A DNA stretch of 22,998 nucleotides, taken from the IMG/VR virus record IMGVR_UViG_3300005529_000348, positions 1-22,998 of that record; one strand, written 5' to 3'. Positions 13,662 through 21,355 of this stretch are shown piece by piece; position 1 is the first letter of the stretch; every line of letters starts with the position of its first letter. The stretch is from a virus. A model generated the notes under the pieces. The model saw only the letters and a program-made list of their open reading frames with translations, did not search any database and was not told where the DNA came from. The position numbers were made by a program, and so were the translations under genes.

Positions 13662-15299
13662 ATGACGAACCCGATCGTCAACATCCAGGTCAGCCAGCAG
13701 CAGGCGCCGACCCCGTCGAAGCTCCAAAAGAGCGGGGCCATGCTCTCCCAGGGCGCGACGAACACGTCGCCCGGGACGTTCACGCTGCTCACCAAGGCGG
13801 CCGACCTCACGGCGATCCTGAACGGCGCGCTCGCCCTCGCCACGATCACGTGGTCGGCGAACGTCGCGACGGCGACCGCCAGCGCGCCGCACGGCATCCC
13901 GGTCGGCGAGAGCGTCCTCGTGACGATCGCCGGAGCCACGGCCGCCGCCTACAACGGCACTTACCTCGCGACCAGCACCGGAACGACGACCTTCACCTAC
14001 TCGCTGCTCACGAACCCGGGCGGCTCGGCCTCGGTGCCGGGCACCTACACGCTCGAGGACGTCTCCGAGCTCAACGCGATGGTGACGTCGTTCTTCGGCC
14101 AGGGCTCCGCGCAGGCGGTGTGGGTCCTCGAACTCGGAGAGGGCGACGTCGCGGCCGGGGTGGCGTTCCTGACGAGCTGGATCGCCGCCAACCCGAACAC
14201 GTTCTACAGCTACCTCGTGCCGCGCTTCTGGGACGGCGTCTCCCAGTTCGTGACGTTGCTCCAGAGCTTCAACGGCCTGGCGGCGAAGACCTACTTCTTC
14301 ATCACCACCACGCTGCAAAACTGGCGGCTGTACCCGAACACGGACAAGTGCGCGCTCGCTCTGATCGAGGCGCCGAAGTACGGGGTGTGGCCGGCGAACG
14401 TCCTGACGGCGGCGTCCTACAGCGGTGGGATCGTCACGGCGACCACGACCTCGGCCCACGGCGTCGTCGCCGGCCAGTATTTCACGATCTCCGGCATGAC
14501 GCCGTCGGGCTACAACGGCACGTTCCTCGCGCTGCAAGGCACGACGGGCTCGACGCTGAAATACGCCCTGGCGTCCGACCCCGGAGCCGAGTCCGTCCTC
14601 GGCACCTTGGTGGCGAGCCTCTACTCGTCGACCGGAGTCCCGTCGACCGAGTTCTCGATGGCGGCGGTCTTCCAGGTCACGCTGAACTACGCGCCGGGGC
14701 CGACCAACCGGATGACGACGCTGAACCTCGCCTACCTGTTCGGGGTCACGCCGTTCCCGACTCAGGGAAACGCGGCGCTGCTGTCGACGCTGAACGCCGC
14801 GAACATCAACGTGGTCGGCACGGGGGCGGCGGGCGGCATCTCGTCGACGGTGCTGATCGGCGGCAACACGCTCGACGGCAAGCCGTTCCGGTACTGGTAT
14901 TCGGTCGACTGGGCGCAGATCAACGTCCAGTTGAACGTCAACGCGGCTCTGATCAACGGGTCGAACAACCCGCAGAACCCGATCGACTACAACCAGAACG
15001 GCATCAACGCGCTCCAGCAGGTCGCGGCGACCACGATGGCGACCGGCGTCTCCTCCGGGTTGGTGCTGAACCCCGTCAAGCAGACGACGCTGACCGCGGC
15101 GGACTACACCCAGGCGGTGGACAAGGATACCTTCGGCGGCACGACGCTGGTCAACGCCGTCCCGTTCGCCAGCTACGTCGCGCTCAACCCGAACGACTAC
15201 GGCTCGGGCATCTACAACGGCTTCTCGATCAACTACACGCCTCTGATCGGTTTCGAGGAGATCACCTTCAACATCAACGTCTCCAGCTTCGCGGGCTGA
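13662..15299 (+). CDS. Contractile tail sheath protein (DUF3383 type)
   Basis: A 545-residue protein resembling the DUF3383 tail sheath family, whose contraction drives the tube through the host envelope. The N-terminus (IVNIQVSQQQAPTPSKLQKS) and the C-terminal half (LNYAPGPTNRMTTLNLAYLF, then YWYSVDWAQINVQLNVNAAL, and PLIGFEEITFNINV) are typical. Two beta-domain insertions interrupt it, at about 58-130 and 248-319; without them the protein would be about 400 residues, a usual size for the family. The next gene is the tube, as expected. The start has AGGTCC upstream. Confidence 0.85.
   Translation: MTNPIVNIQVSQQQAPTPSKLQKSGAMLSQGATNTSPGTFTLLTKAADLTAILNGALALATITWSANVATATASAPHGIPVGESVLVTIAGATAAAYNGTYLATSTGTTTFTYSLLTNPGGSASVPGTYTLEDVSELNAMVTSFFGQGSAQAVWVLELGEGDVAAGVAFLTSWIAANPNTFYSYLVPRFWDGVSQFVTLLQSFNGLAAKTYFFITTTLQNWRLYPNTDKCALALIEAPKYGVWPANVLTAASYSGGIVTATTTSAHGVVAGQYFTISGMTPSGYNGTFLALQGTTGSTLKYALASDPGAESVLGTLVASLYSSTGVPSTEFSMAAVFQVTLNYAPGPTNRMTTLNLAYLFGVTPFPTQGNAALLSTLNAANINVVGTGAAGGISSTVLIGGNTLDGKPFRYWYSVDWAQINVQLNVNAALINGSNNPQNPIDYNQNGINALQQVAATTMATGVSSGLVLNPVKQTTLTAADYTQAVDKDTFGGTTLVNAVPFASYVALNPNDYGSGIYNGFSINYTPLIGFEEITFNINVSSFAG
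13833..14051 (+). repeat. Dispersed beta-domain copy 3 (sheath, first insertion)
   Basis: Encodes sheath residues about 58-130: NVATATASAPHGIPVGESVL, then AAAYNGTYLATST and TTTFTYSLLTNPGG. Shares the V-TAT-PHG-VG-V-I-G-YNGT-TFTY skeleton with copies 4 and 5. It would probably form a knob on the outside of the sheath subunit. Confidence 0.7.
14403..14618 (+). repeat. Dispersed beta-domain copy 4 (sheath, second insertion)
   Basis: Encodes sheath residues about 248-319: GGIVTATTTSAHGVVAGQYF, then MTPSGYNGTFLAL and STLKYALASDPG. The DNA shares a 16-base identical stretch, GTCACGGCGACCACGA (14433-14448), with copy 5 in the plug gene (19275-19290). Confidence 0.7.
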
Positions 15300-15305
15300 C
15301 GCACC

Positions 15306-15752
15306 ATGGCCGGAAACCCACTCATCGACCAAGGCGTCCTGAACCTTCTCAAGGCGTCGGCGGTCTGGAACGACCATCCGGAGCTGAACGTCACGGCGTC
15401 GTTCCTCGACCGGGACGGCATCACGCTCCGCCTTGAGGGCGAGGCTTCGCTCCAGCACAACACGATGACGGGGCTCGTGCAGTCGCCGCAGCCCTACCTG
15501 CCGGTGAGCATCGTCATCGCTCTGCTGCGGACCCAGCCGCTGTCGGACGCCTACAAGACGCAGATGGAGAACTCGTCGCTGATCGGCGCCGGCACGATCT
15601 GGCCCGACGTGCAGGGCGGCGGCCTGTCGTCCTACCCGTTGCTCAACATGTCGATCCAGAGCGTCGGCGAGCTGGTGCTCAACGGCACGACGCCGATCTA
15701 CGGTGTGACCTGCCGCGGATATTATTTGGTCAATTCGAATCTGTGGAATTGA
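15306..15752 (+). CDS. Tail tube protein
   Basis: A 148-residue protein matching myovirus tail tube proteins in size, order and sequence: LLKASAVWNDHPELNVTASF, then TMTGLVQSPQPYLPVSIVIA and ALLRTQPLSDAYKTQME, ending YYLVNSNLW. Stacked hexamers of it would form the rigid inner tube contracted through by the sheath. It begins six bases after the sheath stop with a weak SD, so it is likely coupled to the sheath. Its last codons lie in an unusually AT-rich patch that carries a stem-loop. Confidence 0.82.
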   Translation: MAGNPLIDQGVLNLLKASAVWNDHPELNVTASFLDRDGITLRLEGEASLQHNTMTGLVQSPQPYLPVSIVIALLRTQPLSDAYKTQMENSSLIGAGTIWPDVQGGGLSSYPLLNMSIQSVGELVLNGTTPIYGVTCRGYYLVNSNLWN

Positions 15753-15754
15753 TC
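15728..15754 (+). promoter_or_regulatory. AT-rich stem-loop over the tube gene stop
   Basis: GGTCAATTC (15728-15736) and GAATTGATC (15746-15754) form a nine-pair stem (one G.T) with a nine-base loop, straddling the TGA at 15750-15752. The patch is much richer in A+T than its surroundings. There is no T-run after it. It could be an mRNA processing or stability element that uncouples abundant tube protein from the scarce chaperone, or an operator. Confidence 0.4.
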
Positions 15755-15779
15755 GGGCTGGCCGAACAGGGAGCCGTCC

Positions 15780-16493
15780 GTGAAGATCGACAAGCGTCTC
15801 AACTTCGTCGTGCCGATCTACGGCGACGAGCAACCCCTCCTCGACGACAAGCGGCAGCCCGTCGTGAAAGACGGCCGGCCCGTCATGCACGAGCCGGTGG
15901 TCGCGCACGTCCACTCGACGCCGCTCTCGGTTGAACTTGTCGACCGCTATTTCATGACGCTGGCGCAGACCTACTCCGCGATCTTCTCGCGCGGCCTCGG
16001 CATCGCCGGCGGCCCCGCGATCGCCATGAGGCTTCTGCGCCAGATCGCGATGGAGAACAACGCGTGGGCGGACGGCCCCGACGGCTCTCCCGGCGTCGAG
16101 CGCGGCTTGGTCGAGGAGGTCCGCCGGCTGACGAACGTCGCCGCGCTGGTCGACGGCTCCTGGCAGCAGGTTCCGCTCAAGGTCGCCGCGCAGCGCGGCG
16201 TGATCGACGACGAGGACGTCTCGGAGGTGGAGAACGCCATCGTTTTTTTTATCTGCATCTCTGCGGTTCTAAACCGGTCGATGCGGCGGCCGATGCTGGA
16301 AGCTGCTGCAGAACTGTGGGGGGCGCAGATCACGTCGTCCAGTTGTTCGGAGTTGATGAGTTCATTGCTGAGGTCGAGAGGGACCGGCAATTCTGGCGAG
16401 ACGTCCCCTGCACCGGGACCTGCGGCGCCGTCCCGCGGCGGAGGGTCTGCGAATGCGACCTTGGACGGGAAACCGTCGTCGGTGCCAGTTTAG
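15780..16493 (+). CDS. Tail assembly chaperone, short form
   Basis: A 237-residue protein starting at GTG 15780, preceded by AGGGAG at SD distance. It lies between tube and tape measure, where tail assembly chaperones (lambda G/GT type) are encoded. The N-terminal domain is KIDKRLNFVVPIYGDEQPLL, with HVHSTPLSVELVDRYFMTLA after it; the middle is helical. The zero-frame C-terminus (RRPMLEAAAELWGAQITSSS, then a Pro/Ser/Gly-rich tail) is plausible as a native end. An eight-T run at 16243-16250 lies inside it and allows the -1 shift described in the next entry. Expected role: coat the tape measure and recruit tube subunits. It is not part of the finished virion in well-studied phages. Confidence 0.75.
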   Translation: MKIDKRLNFVVPIYGDEQPLLDDKRQPVVKDGRPVMHEPVVAHVHSTPLSVELVDRYFMTLAQTYSAIFSRGLGIAGGPAIAMRLLRQIAMENNAWADGPDGSPGVERGLVEEVRRLTNVAALVDGSWQQVPLKVAAQRGVIDDEDVSEVENAIVFFICISAVLNRSMRRPMLEAAAELWGAQITSSSCSELMSSLLRSRGTGNSGETSPAPGPAAPSRGGGSANATLDGKPSSVPV

Positions 16494-16606
16494 ATTGGGC
16501 GGCGAACTCCGGCTTCCCTGCCCTGATGAAGGGAACGGTGCTAGAAACGTCGGCGCACGAGTTCCGGCGGACCGTCGACCGCCGGCCGAGGGCCGGAGGC
16601 GCCTGA
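15780..16606 (+). CDS. Tail assembly chaperone, -1 frameshift long form (join 15780..16250, 16250..16606)
   Basis: A ribosomal slip of -1 at T_TTT_TTT (16244-16250) moves translation into a second open frame that continues to the TGA at 16604-16606, giving about 275 residues (157 from the first frame plus 118). Support: the heptamer is in the correct phase; only the -1 frame is open (the other frame stops within ten codons); the second frame stays open for over 350 bases; and it ends one base before the tape measure ATG, removing an otherwise unexplained 114-base gap. The extension contains FGVDEFIAEVERDRQFWRDV and is moderately Cys-rich. This mirrors the lambda gpG/gpGT system, in which the extension binds the tube protein. 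Direct proof of the product is lacking. Confidence 0.7.
16244..16276 (+). promoter_or_regulatory. Programmed -1 frameshift site
   Basis: The slippery heptamer TTTTTTT is at 16244-16250, in phase as T_TTT_TTT within an eight-T run, the longest homopolymer of this kind I notice in this GC-rich window. A small hairpin, CGGTT (16264-16268) and AACCG (16272-16276) around CTA, starts 14 bases downstream and could stimulate slippage. The hairpin is weak; the slip site itself is strong. Confidence 0.72.
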
Positions 16607-16607
16607 C

Positions 16608-18296
16608 ATGACCGTCAAGAGCATCATCGACGTCGACATCACCGGAAAATATCCGCAGTTCTTCAAGCTGTTCGAGAGCTACCAGAAGGCGCTGAAGTCG
16701 CAGCCCGCCGCCTGGAAGCTGGTGACCGAGAAGATCGACGGTACGAAGACCTCGTTCGACAAGGTCGTCGACAAGATGGTCGCGGCCAACGTCCAGGCCC
16801 GCCTGATGGAGAAGGCGCAGGAGCGGGCGAACCAGCTCACGCGCACCGGCGCGGACCGGTGGGCCGCCATGGCGCGGTCTTCCCGCGATTTCGCCGCCGG
16901 CATCCGCGACGCGACCTCCAACCTGATCCGGATCGGAAGCTACATCGGGCTCGGTGGCGGTCTGATCGGCGCCGGCAGCTTGTTCGGGCTCGACCGTTTG
17001 GCCGGGGGCGTTTCGGCGACGCGGCGCTCCGGGCTCGGGCTCGGCATCGGCTACGGCGACCAGCGCGCGTTCTCGACGAACTTCGGCCGGCTGGTGGACC
17101 CGGAGAGTTTCCTGTCCGGGGTCGCAGGGGCGAAGCTCGACGTCACCCGCCGCGTCGGGCTGCTCGGCGCCGGGCTCTCGGAGGGCGAGATCGGCGGCGA
17201 CACCGGGGCCACGGCCGTCGCGCTGCTGAAGCGGCTGAAGTCGATCGCCGACACGACGAACCCCGCGCTCTACGCGCAGGTCATCCAGTCCCGCCGGCTC
17301 GACCAGTTCACGTCGCCGGAGGATCTTCAGCGGCTCCGCAACACCGGTCCGGCGGAGTTCAACCGGCTGGTGTCGTCCTACGGCAAGGACCGCTCCAGCT
17401 TCGCGCTCGGCGGCAACATCGCGGAGCGGTGGCAGGACTTCTCCACCCAGCTCAGCCGGGCCGGCGAGAACATCGAGGCGGTGTTCGTTCGAGGCCTGAC
17501 GCCGTTGGTCCCGGGGATCACGAAGCTGTCCGACTCGGTGGCGAAGGCCGTCGAGACGCTGCTCTCCAGCGACAAGCTGAAGGGTTGGCTCGAGCAGTTC
17601 GGGGTGGGGATCGAGAAGTTCGCGAAGTACCTCGGCAGCGACGACTTCGAGACGAAGGTGAAGTCCGTCGTCGACAACGTGGCCAAGCTCGGGTCCGCGA
17701 TCGGCTGGCTGCTCGGGAAGCTGCCGGGCGAGGCCACCAACGTGGCCGGAGCCACCACGGGGGCCGTGATCGGCGGAGCCCTCGGCGGCCTGCCGGGGGC
17801 GGCGGTCGGCGGCTACGTCGGCAGCAAGCTCCCGGTGACGCAGACGCTGTGGAACCTGCCGTTCGGAGCGATCGGCGTGACGGCGTCTCCGTTCAACAAC
17901 CCGGGCAACATCCGTCCGCCTGGACGATCCACAGGATTCTTGGCGTTCCCGACCCCGGAGGCCGGCGTCAAGGCGATGGCGGAGCAGCTCCGCATCTACG
18001 GGCGCCGCGACGGAATCAACAGCGTCGGCGGCATCGTGTCGAAGTACGCCCCGGCGACGGAGAACAACACGGCGGCCTACATCGCCGACGTCTCCAAGAA
18101 GACCAGCTTCGGCGCCGGCGACAAGCTGGATCTCAGCAATCCCGACGTGCTGGCGAAGGTGCTCTCGGCTATGATCTCGCACGAGCAGAAGCCCGGCAGC
18201 TACGACCGCTACAAGGACGCGAAGATCGTGGTCGAGGTCATCAAGCCGACGGGCTCCGACACCGCCGTGTCGGTCAACGGCGTGAAGGGGAACTGA
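16608..18296 (+). CDS. Tape measure protein with C-terminal P5-like peptidoglycan-associated domain
   Basis: A 562-residue protein, short for a tape measure; at about 0.15 nm per residue the tail would be roughly 80 nm. Residues 1-105 are helical and charged, followed by a glycine-rich hydrophobic stretch (SYIGLGGGLIGAGSLFGLDR, about 111-130), more helices, then a second hydrophobic Gly/Ala-rich stretch at about 376-408 (VAGATTGAVIGGALGGLPGA). These could insert in host membranes during ejection. Residues about 428-527 (FNNPGNIRPPGRSTGFLAFP, then YAPATENNTAAYIADVSKK) resemble the structural protein P5-like domain seen in phage tape measures and virion lysins, probably acting on peptidoglycan. 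The ATG is one base after the frameshift ORF stop, with GGAGGCG upstream. Confidence 0.8.
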   Translation: MTVKSIIDVDITGKYPQFFKLFESYQKALKSQPAAWKLVTEKIDGTKTSFDKVVDKMVAANVQARLMEKAQERANQLTRTGADRWAAMARSSRDFAAGIRDATSNLIRIGSYIGLGGGLIGAGSLFGLDRLAGGVSATRRSGLGLGIGYGDQRAFSTNFGRLVDPESFLSGVAGAKLDVTRRVGLLGAGLSEGEIGGDTGATAVALLKRLKSIADTTNPALYAQVIQSRRLDQFTSPEDLQRLRNTGPAEFNRLVSSYGKDRSSFALGGNIAERWQDFSTQLSRAGENIEAVFVRGLTPLVPGITKLSDSVAKAVETLLSSDKLKGWLEQFGVGIEKFAKYLGSDDFETKVKSVVDNVAKLGSAIGWLLGKLPGEATNVAGATTGAVIGGALGGLPGAAVGGYVGSKLPVTQTLWNLPFGAIGVTASPFNNPGNIRPPGRSTGFLAFPTPEAGVKAMAEQLRIYGRRDGINSVGGIVSKYAPATENNTAAYIADVSKKTSFGAGDKLDLSNPDVLAKVLSAMISHEQKPGSYDRYKDAKIVVEVIKPTGSDTAVSVNGVKGN

Positions 18297-18297
18297 C

Positions 18298-19056
18298 GTG
18301 TCGATCTCGGCCGGCCTCGCCGCCTTCAAGATCAGCTTCCAGCTCTCCCCGATCATCCTGACCGGCGGCATCGCCGCGTCGATCCCGGGCGGCGCCTTGC
18401 CGATCATCGCGCTGACCGAGGCGCTGAACTTCTTCGACGGGATCTTGTCGGGGGCGACCGGGCTCGAAGACCTCGACAACTTCTTCGCCAACTTTCACCC
18501 GCTGCCGGGCGCCACGCTGATCGACCAGTCCGTGGGCGAGTACCCGTTCGCGAACCAAGCCGTCGCGGCGAACGCGGTGATCCGCAACCCGAACGTGATC
18601 TCGCTCCGGATGATCTGCCCGGCGCGCAACGAGCTCGGCTACGCCGTTAAGCTGGCGACGATGACCGCGCTCCAGGCGACGCTGGCGCAACATAATGCCT
18701 CCGGGGGCACTTATGTGGTCGCGACCCCATCGTTCTTCTTCACGGACTGCTTGCTCCTGCGGATGACGGACGTGACGCCGGAGCGGTCGAACCAGGCGCA
18801 GGAGGTCTGGCAGCTCGACTTCCGGAAGCCGCTGCTGACCCTGCAGGACGCCGTGCAGTCGCAGAACAGTCTCATGGGGAAGATCACCTCCGGCGTTCCG
18901 CTGGGCTCCGGCACGCCGGCGTGGTCCGGCCTCGGGCCGCAGGTCGGAAACCCGGCGAGCCTCGGCACCATCGGCACGATGCCATCGGCGGCGAACCCGG
19001 CCGGTTCGCTGTCGTCGTCGCCTCAGCAGGTGTTCTCCGCCGGGGGCTCGCAATGA
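18298..19056 (+). CDS. Tail/baseplate protein, GTG start
   Basis: A 252-residue protein starting at GTG 18298, two bases after the tape measure stop and preceded by AAGGGGA at six bases. The N-terminal 40 residues are hydrophobic (FKISFQLSPIILTGGIAASI). The middle (LIDQSVGEYPFANQAVAANA, then VISLRMICPARNE and LLLRMTDVTPERSNQAQEVW) has the look of a baseplate or tail-tip adaptor. The last 60 residues are Gly/Ser/Pro-rich and flexible. The position between tape measure and plug/hub fits a tube-baseplate initiator. I do not match it to a named family; the stop overlaps the next start (ATGA). Confidence 0.65.
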   Translation: MSISAGLAAFKISFQLSPIILTGGIAASIPGGALPIIALTEALNFFDGILSGATGLEDLDNFFANFHPLPGATLIDQSVGEYPFANQAVAANAVIRNPNVISLRMICPARNELGYAVKLATMTALQATLAQHNASGGTYVVATPSFFFTDCLLLRMTDVTPERSNQAQEVWQLDFRKPLLTLQDAVQSQNSLMGKITSGVPLGSGTPAWSGLGPQVGNPASLGTIGTMPSAANPAGSLSSSPQQVFSAGGSQ

Positions 19057-19544
19057 CGACGTTCGTGAACTTCCAGCCGACGCAGACGCAGCCGTTCCAG
19101 TTCCAGGCCACACTCGACGGGACGTCGTACAACGTCGTCGTGACGTGGTCGCTGTTCGGCGCCCGCTTCATGGCGAACGTCTTCGCCCTGGACGGAACGC
19201 TGGTCGTCTCCCGCGCGCTGGTCGGGACCGACGGCGGCAAGCAAATCCAGTCGCTGTCGTGGAGCGCGGGCGTTGTCACGGCGACCACGATCGCCCCCCA
19301 CGGGTGGAGGGTGGGACGTCCGGTCGCTCTGACGGTCGCCGGGGCGTCGCCGTCCGGTTACAACGGGGCGTTCGAATGCACGCCGAACTCCGACACGGAG
19401 TTCACCTACAACGTCGCGACGAACCCTGGAGGAGCCATGGTCTTCGGCTCGGCCACGTTCCTCGTCGACCTCGTCGGCGGCCTGTTCTCGACGTCGACGA
19501 TGATCTACAGGGCCGGCACGCGGCAGTTCGAGATCAGCCCGTGA
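19053..19544 (+). CDS. Baseplate plug protein (Pam3 gp18-like) with inserted beta domain
   Basis: A 163-residue protein starting at ATG 19053, overlapping the previous stop (ATGA). The N-terminal part (FQFQATLDGTSYNVVVTWSL, then FGARFMANVFALDGTLVVSR) is characteristic of the small baseplate plug family described from cyanophage Pam3, which seals the tube at the baseplate. The C-terminal part (FLVDLVGGLFSTSTMIYRAG, then TRQFEISP) completes it. Between them, about residues 65-136 are an inserted module (VVTATTIAPHGWRVGRPVAL, then SPSGYNGAFECTP and TEFTYNVATNPGG) like those in the sheath. Without it the protein would be about 90-100 residues, usual for the family. Confidence 0.75.
   Translation: MTTFVNFQPTQTQPFQFQATLDGTSYNVVVTWSLFGARFMANVFALDGTLVVSRALVGTDGGKQIQSLSWSAGVVTATTIAPHGWRVGRPVALTVAGASPSGYNGAFECTPNSDTEFTYNVATNPGGAMVFGSATFLVDLVGGLFSTSTMIYRAGTRQFEISP
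19245..19460 (+). repeat. Dispersed beta-domain copy 5 (baseplate plug)
   Basis: Encodes plug residues about 65-136, with GVVTATTIAPHG, SPSGYNGAF and EFTYNVATNPGG. It carries the same 16 bases (19275-19290) as sheath copy 4 and the same GYNG turn, which suggests recent common descent inside this genome or between close relatives. Confidence 0.7.
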
Positions 19545-19551
19545 GGTCCGC

Positions 19552-20577
19552 ATGCGATACTACCGAATCGTCATAAGCGATCCGGCCTCCGGGAAGGTCT
19601 TCACCCCGCCCGGGTTCGACGGGCTGCTCGGCGGCGCCTCCTACACCAGCCAAGTCAACGGCGCGCCGCTTCCGAACGCATGGAACGTGGTTCTCGACGT
19701 CCCCGTGATCGGGCAGGCGACCCCGCAGGGCAACGCGCTTGTTCGGGTGTGGGGGATCAGCCTCCAGGAGATCGGTCAGGCGAACGACCTCGTCGGCAAG
19801 AACATCTCGATCTTCGGAGGGATGCAGAAGGGCCTCCCGCTGGCGAACCCGGCGCAGGCCGGCCTGCTGGCGAAGGGCACCATCTTCCAGGCGTTCGGGA
19901 ACTGGATCGGAGTCGACCAGACCCTCGACCTCGTCGTCATCCCGGGGACCTCGACGTCGGCGGCGCCGGGCGGACCGGGATCGCTCGACGCGCCGAAGAA
20001 CATCGTCCTGAACTGGAAGGCCGGCACGCCGCTCTCCCAGGCGCTGAAGCAGGCGCTGTCGACGGCGTTCCCGAACTACCCGGCGACGATCTCGATCAGC
20101 GAGAACATCGTTCGGCAGAACGACGAGGTCGGCTACTTCCCGACGCTGGGACAGCTCGCCAGCTACGTGCTCGACGCCAGCAAGGAGATCGTGAAGACGA
20201 CCGGATACCCCGGCGCGTCGGTCACGCTCGCCAACGACGCCATCGCGATCTCCGACGGGACGCAGCAATCGTCAGCGGCCGCGAGGGCGATCTCGTTCAT
20301 CGACCTCGTCGGCCAGCCGACCTGGATTCAGGCGCCGAACATCCAGTTCCACACGATCATGCGCGCCGACCTCAACGTCTGGGACAAGATCACGATGCCG
20401 GCGACGCTGGTGACGAACTCCCAGCAGGCGAACTCCGCGCTTGTGAACCAGAGGGCGTCGTTCCAAGGTGGCTTCCGGATCGTCAGCATGAGGCACGTCG
20501 GAGACTTCAGAAGCCCGTCGGCGGATTCCTGGGTGACGGTTTTCGAGGCGGCGCCGAACGTCGTCTCAGGGACGTGA
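19552..20577 (+). CDS. Baseplate hub protein (gp27/gpD-like)
   Basis: A 341-residue protein with the size and order of a baseplate hub, the ring that joins the tube to the central spike. Indicative stretches: NAWNVVLDVPVIGQATPQGN, VRVWGISLQEIGQANDLVGK (an OB/barrel-like part), then LSQALKQALSTAFPNYPATI, YFPTLGQLASYVLDASKEIV and the C-terminal FQGGFRIVSMRHVGDFRSPS, which resembles the end of hub proteins. The ATG follows GAGGTCCGC at SD distance, seven bases after the plug stop. The next gene is the spike, as expected. Assignment is by position and general hub pattern. Confidence 0.7.
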   Translation: MRYYRIVISDPASGKVFTPPGFDGLLGGASYTSQVNGAPLPNAWNVVLDVPVIGQATPQGNALVRVWGISLQEIGQANDLVGKNISIFGGMQKGLPLANPAQAGLLAKGTIFQAFGNWIGVDQTLDLVVIPGTSTSAAPGGPGSLDAPKNIVLNWKAGTPLSQALKQALSTAFPNYPATISISENIVRQNDEVGYFPTLGQLASYVLDASKEIVKTTGYPGASVTLANDAIAISDGTQQSSAAARAISFIDLVGQPTWIQAPNIQFHTIMRADLNVWDKITMPATLVTNSQQANSALVNQRASFQGGFRIVSMRHVGDFRSPSADSWVTVFEAAPNVVSGT

Positions 20578-20581
20578 CGAG

Positions 20582-21355
20582 ATGGCCGGCAACTGGCTGA
20601 AGACTCCCGTCGCGCGGACGCTCAACACGTTCGCGGAGAACAAGGTCAAGTCGGCGCTCGACCTGCTCGGCCAATCGCTGCCGGCGTCGGTGGTGTCGCG
20701 CCAGGGCGCGATCGTCACGGTCCAGTTCCTAGTCCAGAGCCAGTTCACGCTGCCGAACATTCAGGTCCCGCTGATCGGCTCGGAATACGTCCGGCTGCCG
20801 ATCCAGCCCGGATGCCTCGGATGGGTGATGACGGCGGACGCCTACCTCGGCGGCGTCTCCGGGCTCGGCGGCGGGACGGCGAGCCTCGTCCCGCGAGCGA
20901 ACCTATCGATGCTGGTGTTCTCGCCGATCGGCAACAAGAGCTGGTCGGCGTCCGACGACGACATGAAGACCGTCATCTACGGGCCGGACGGCGTCATCCT
21001 TCGAGACCAGGAATCCAAAAATAAGATCACCATCGACAAGACCGCCGGGATCACCGTCGACATCACGGCCGGAACGTTGACGATCAACGTGCCTGCGGGC
21101 CAGAAGGTCACCGTCAACGGGAACGGCATCTTCAACGGAAACCTCGAGGTCACCGGGGGCCTGGCGCTCGGCGGCAACATCACGGACCAGGACGGCACGT
21201 CGGTCTATCCCGGCAACATCCACACCTCCGGCGCGATCGTCGCGGGCTTCGGCACCGGCGGGCAGGTCGGGCTCCAGACCCACAGCCACGCGCAGCCGAA
21301 CGACAGCCACGGCGACACCGAAGCTCCGACGGCCGCGCCGACGGGAGGGACCTGA
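20582..21355 (+). CDS. Central spike / baseplate puncturing protein (gp45/gpV-like)
   Basis: A 257-residue spike. The N-terminal half is an OB-fold-like domain (SVVSRQGAIVTVQFLVQS, then PIQPGCLGWVMTADAYLG). Residues about 130-215 are a beta-helix (KNKITIDKTAGITVDITAGT, then LTINVPAGQKVTVNGNGIF). The end (GLQTHSHAQPNDSHGDTEAP) carries His234-x-His236 and a following His243; the HxH motif binds iron at the tip of P2 gpV and Mu gp45-type spikes. It would trimerise and pierce the outer membrane. The ATG is five bases after the hub stop and its end overlaps the gp25-like gene (TGATG). Confidence 0.85.
   Translation: MAGNWLKTPVARTLNTFAENKVKSALDLLGQSLPASVVSRQGAIVTVQFLVQSQFTLPNIQVPLIGSEYVRLPIQPGCLGWVMTADAYLGGVSGLGGGTASLVPRANLSMLVFSPIGNKSWSASDDDMKTVIYGPDGVILRDQESKNKITIDKTAGITVDITAGTLTINVPAGQKVTVNGNGIFNGNLEVTGGLALGGNITDQDGTSVYPGNIHTSGAIVAGFGTGGQVGLQTHSHAQPNDSHGDTEAPTAAPTGGT

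Noticed and set aside
10722-15914. Very long open frame (1730 codons) on the minus strand, and many others antisense to the real genes
   Set aside because: These lie exactly opposite recognised tail genes and arise because GC-biased third positions remove stops from certain antisense frames. Translations are Arg/Gly/Asp-rich with no recognisable domain and no SD.
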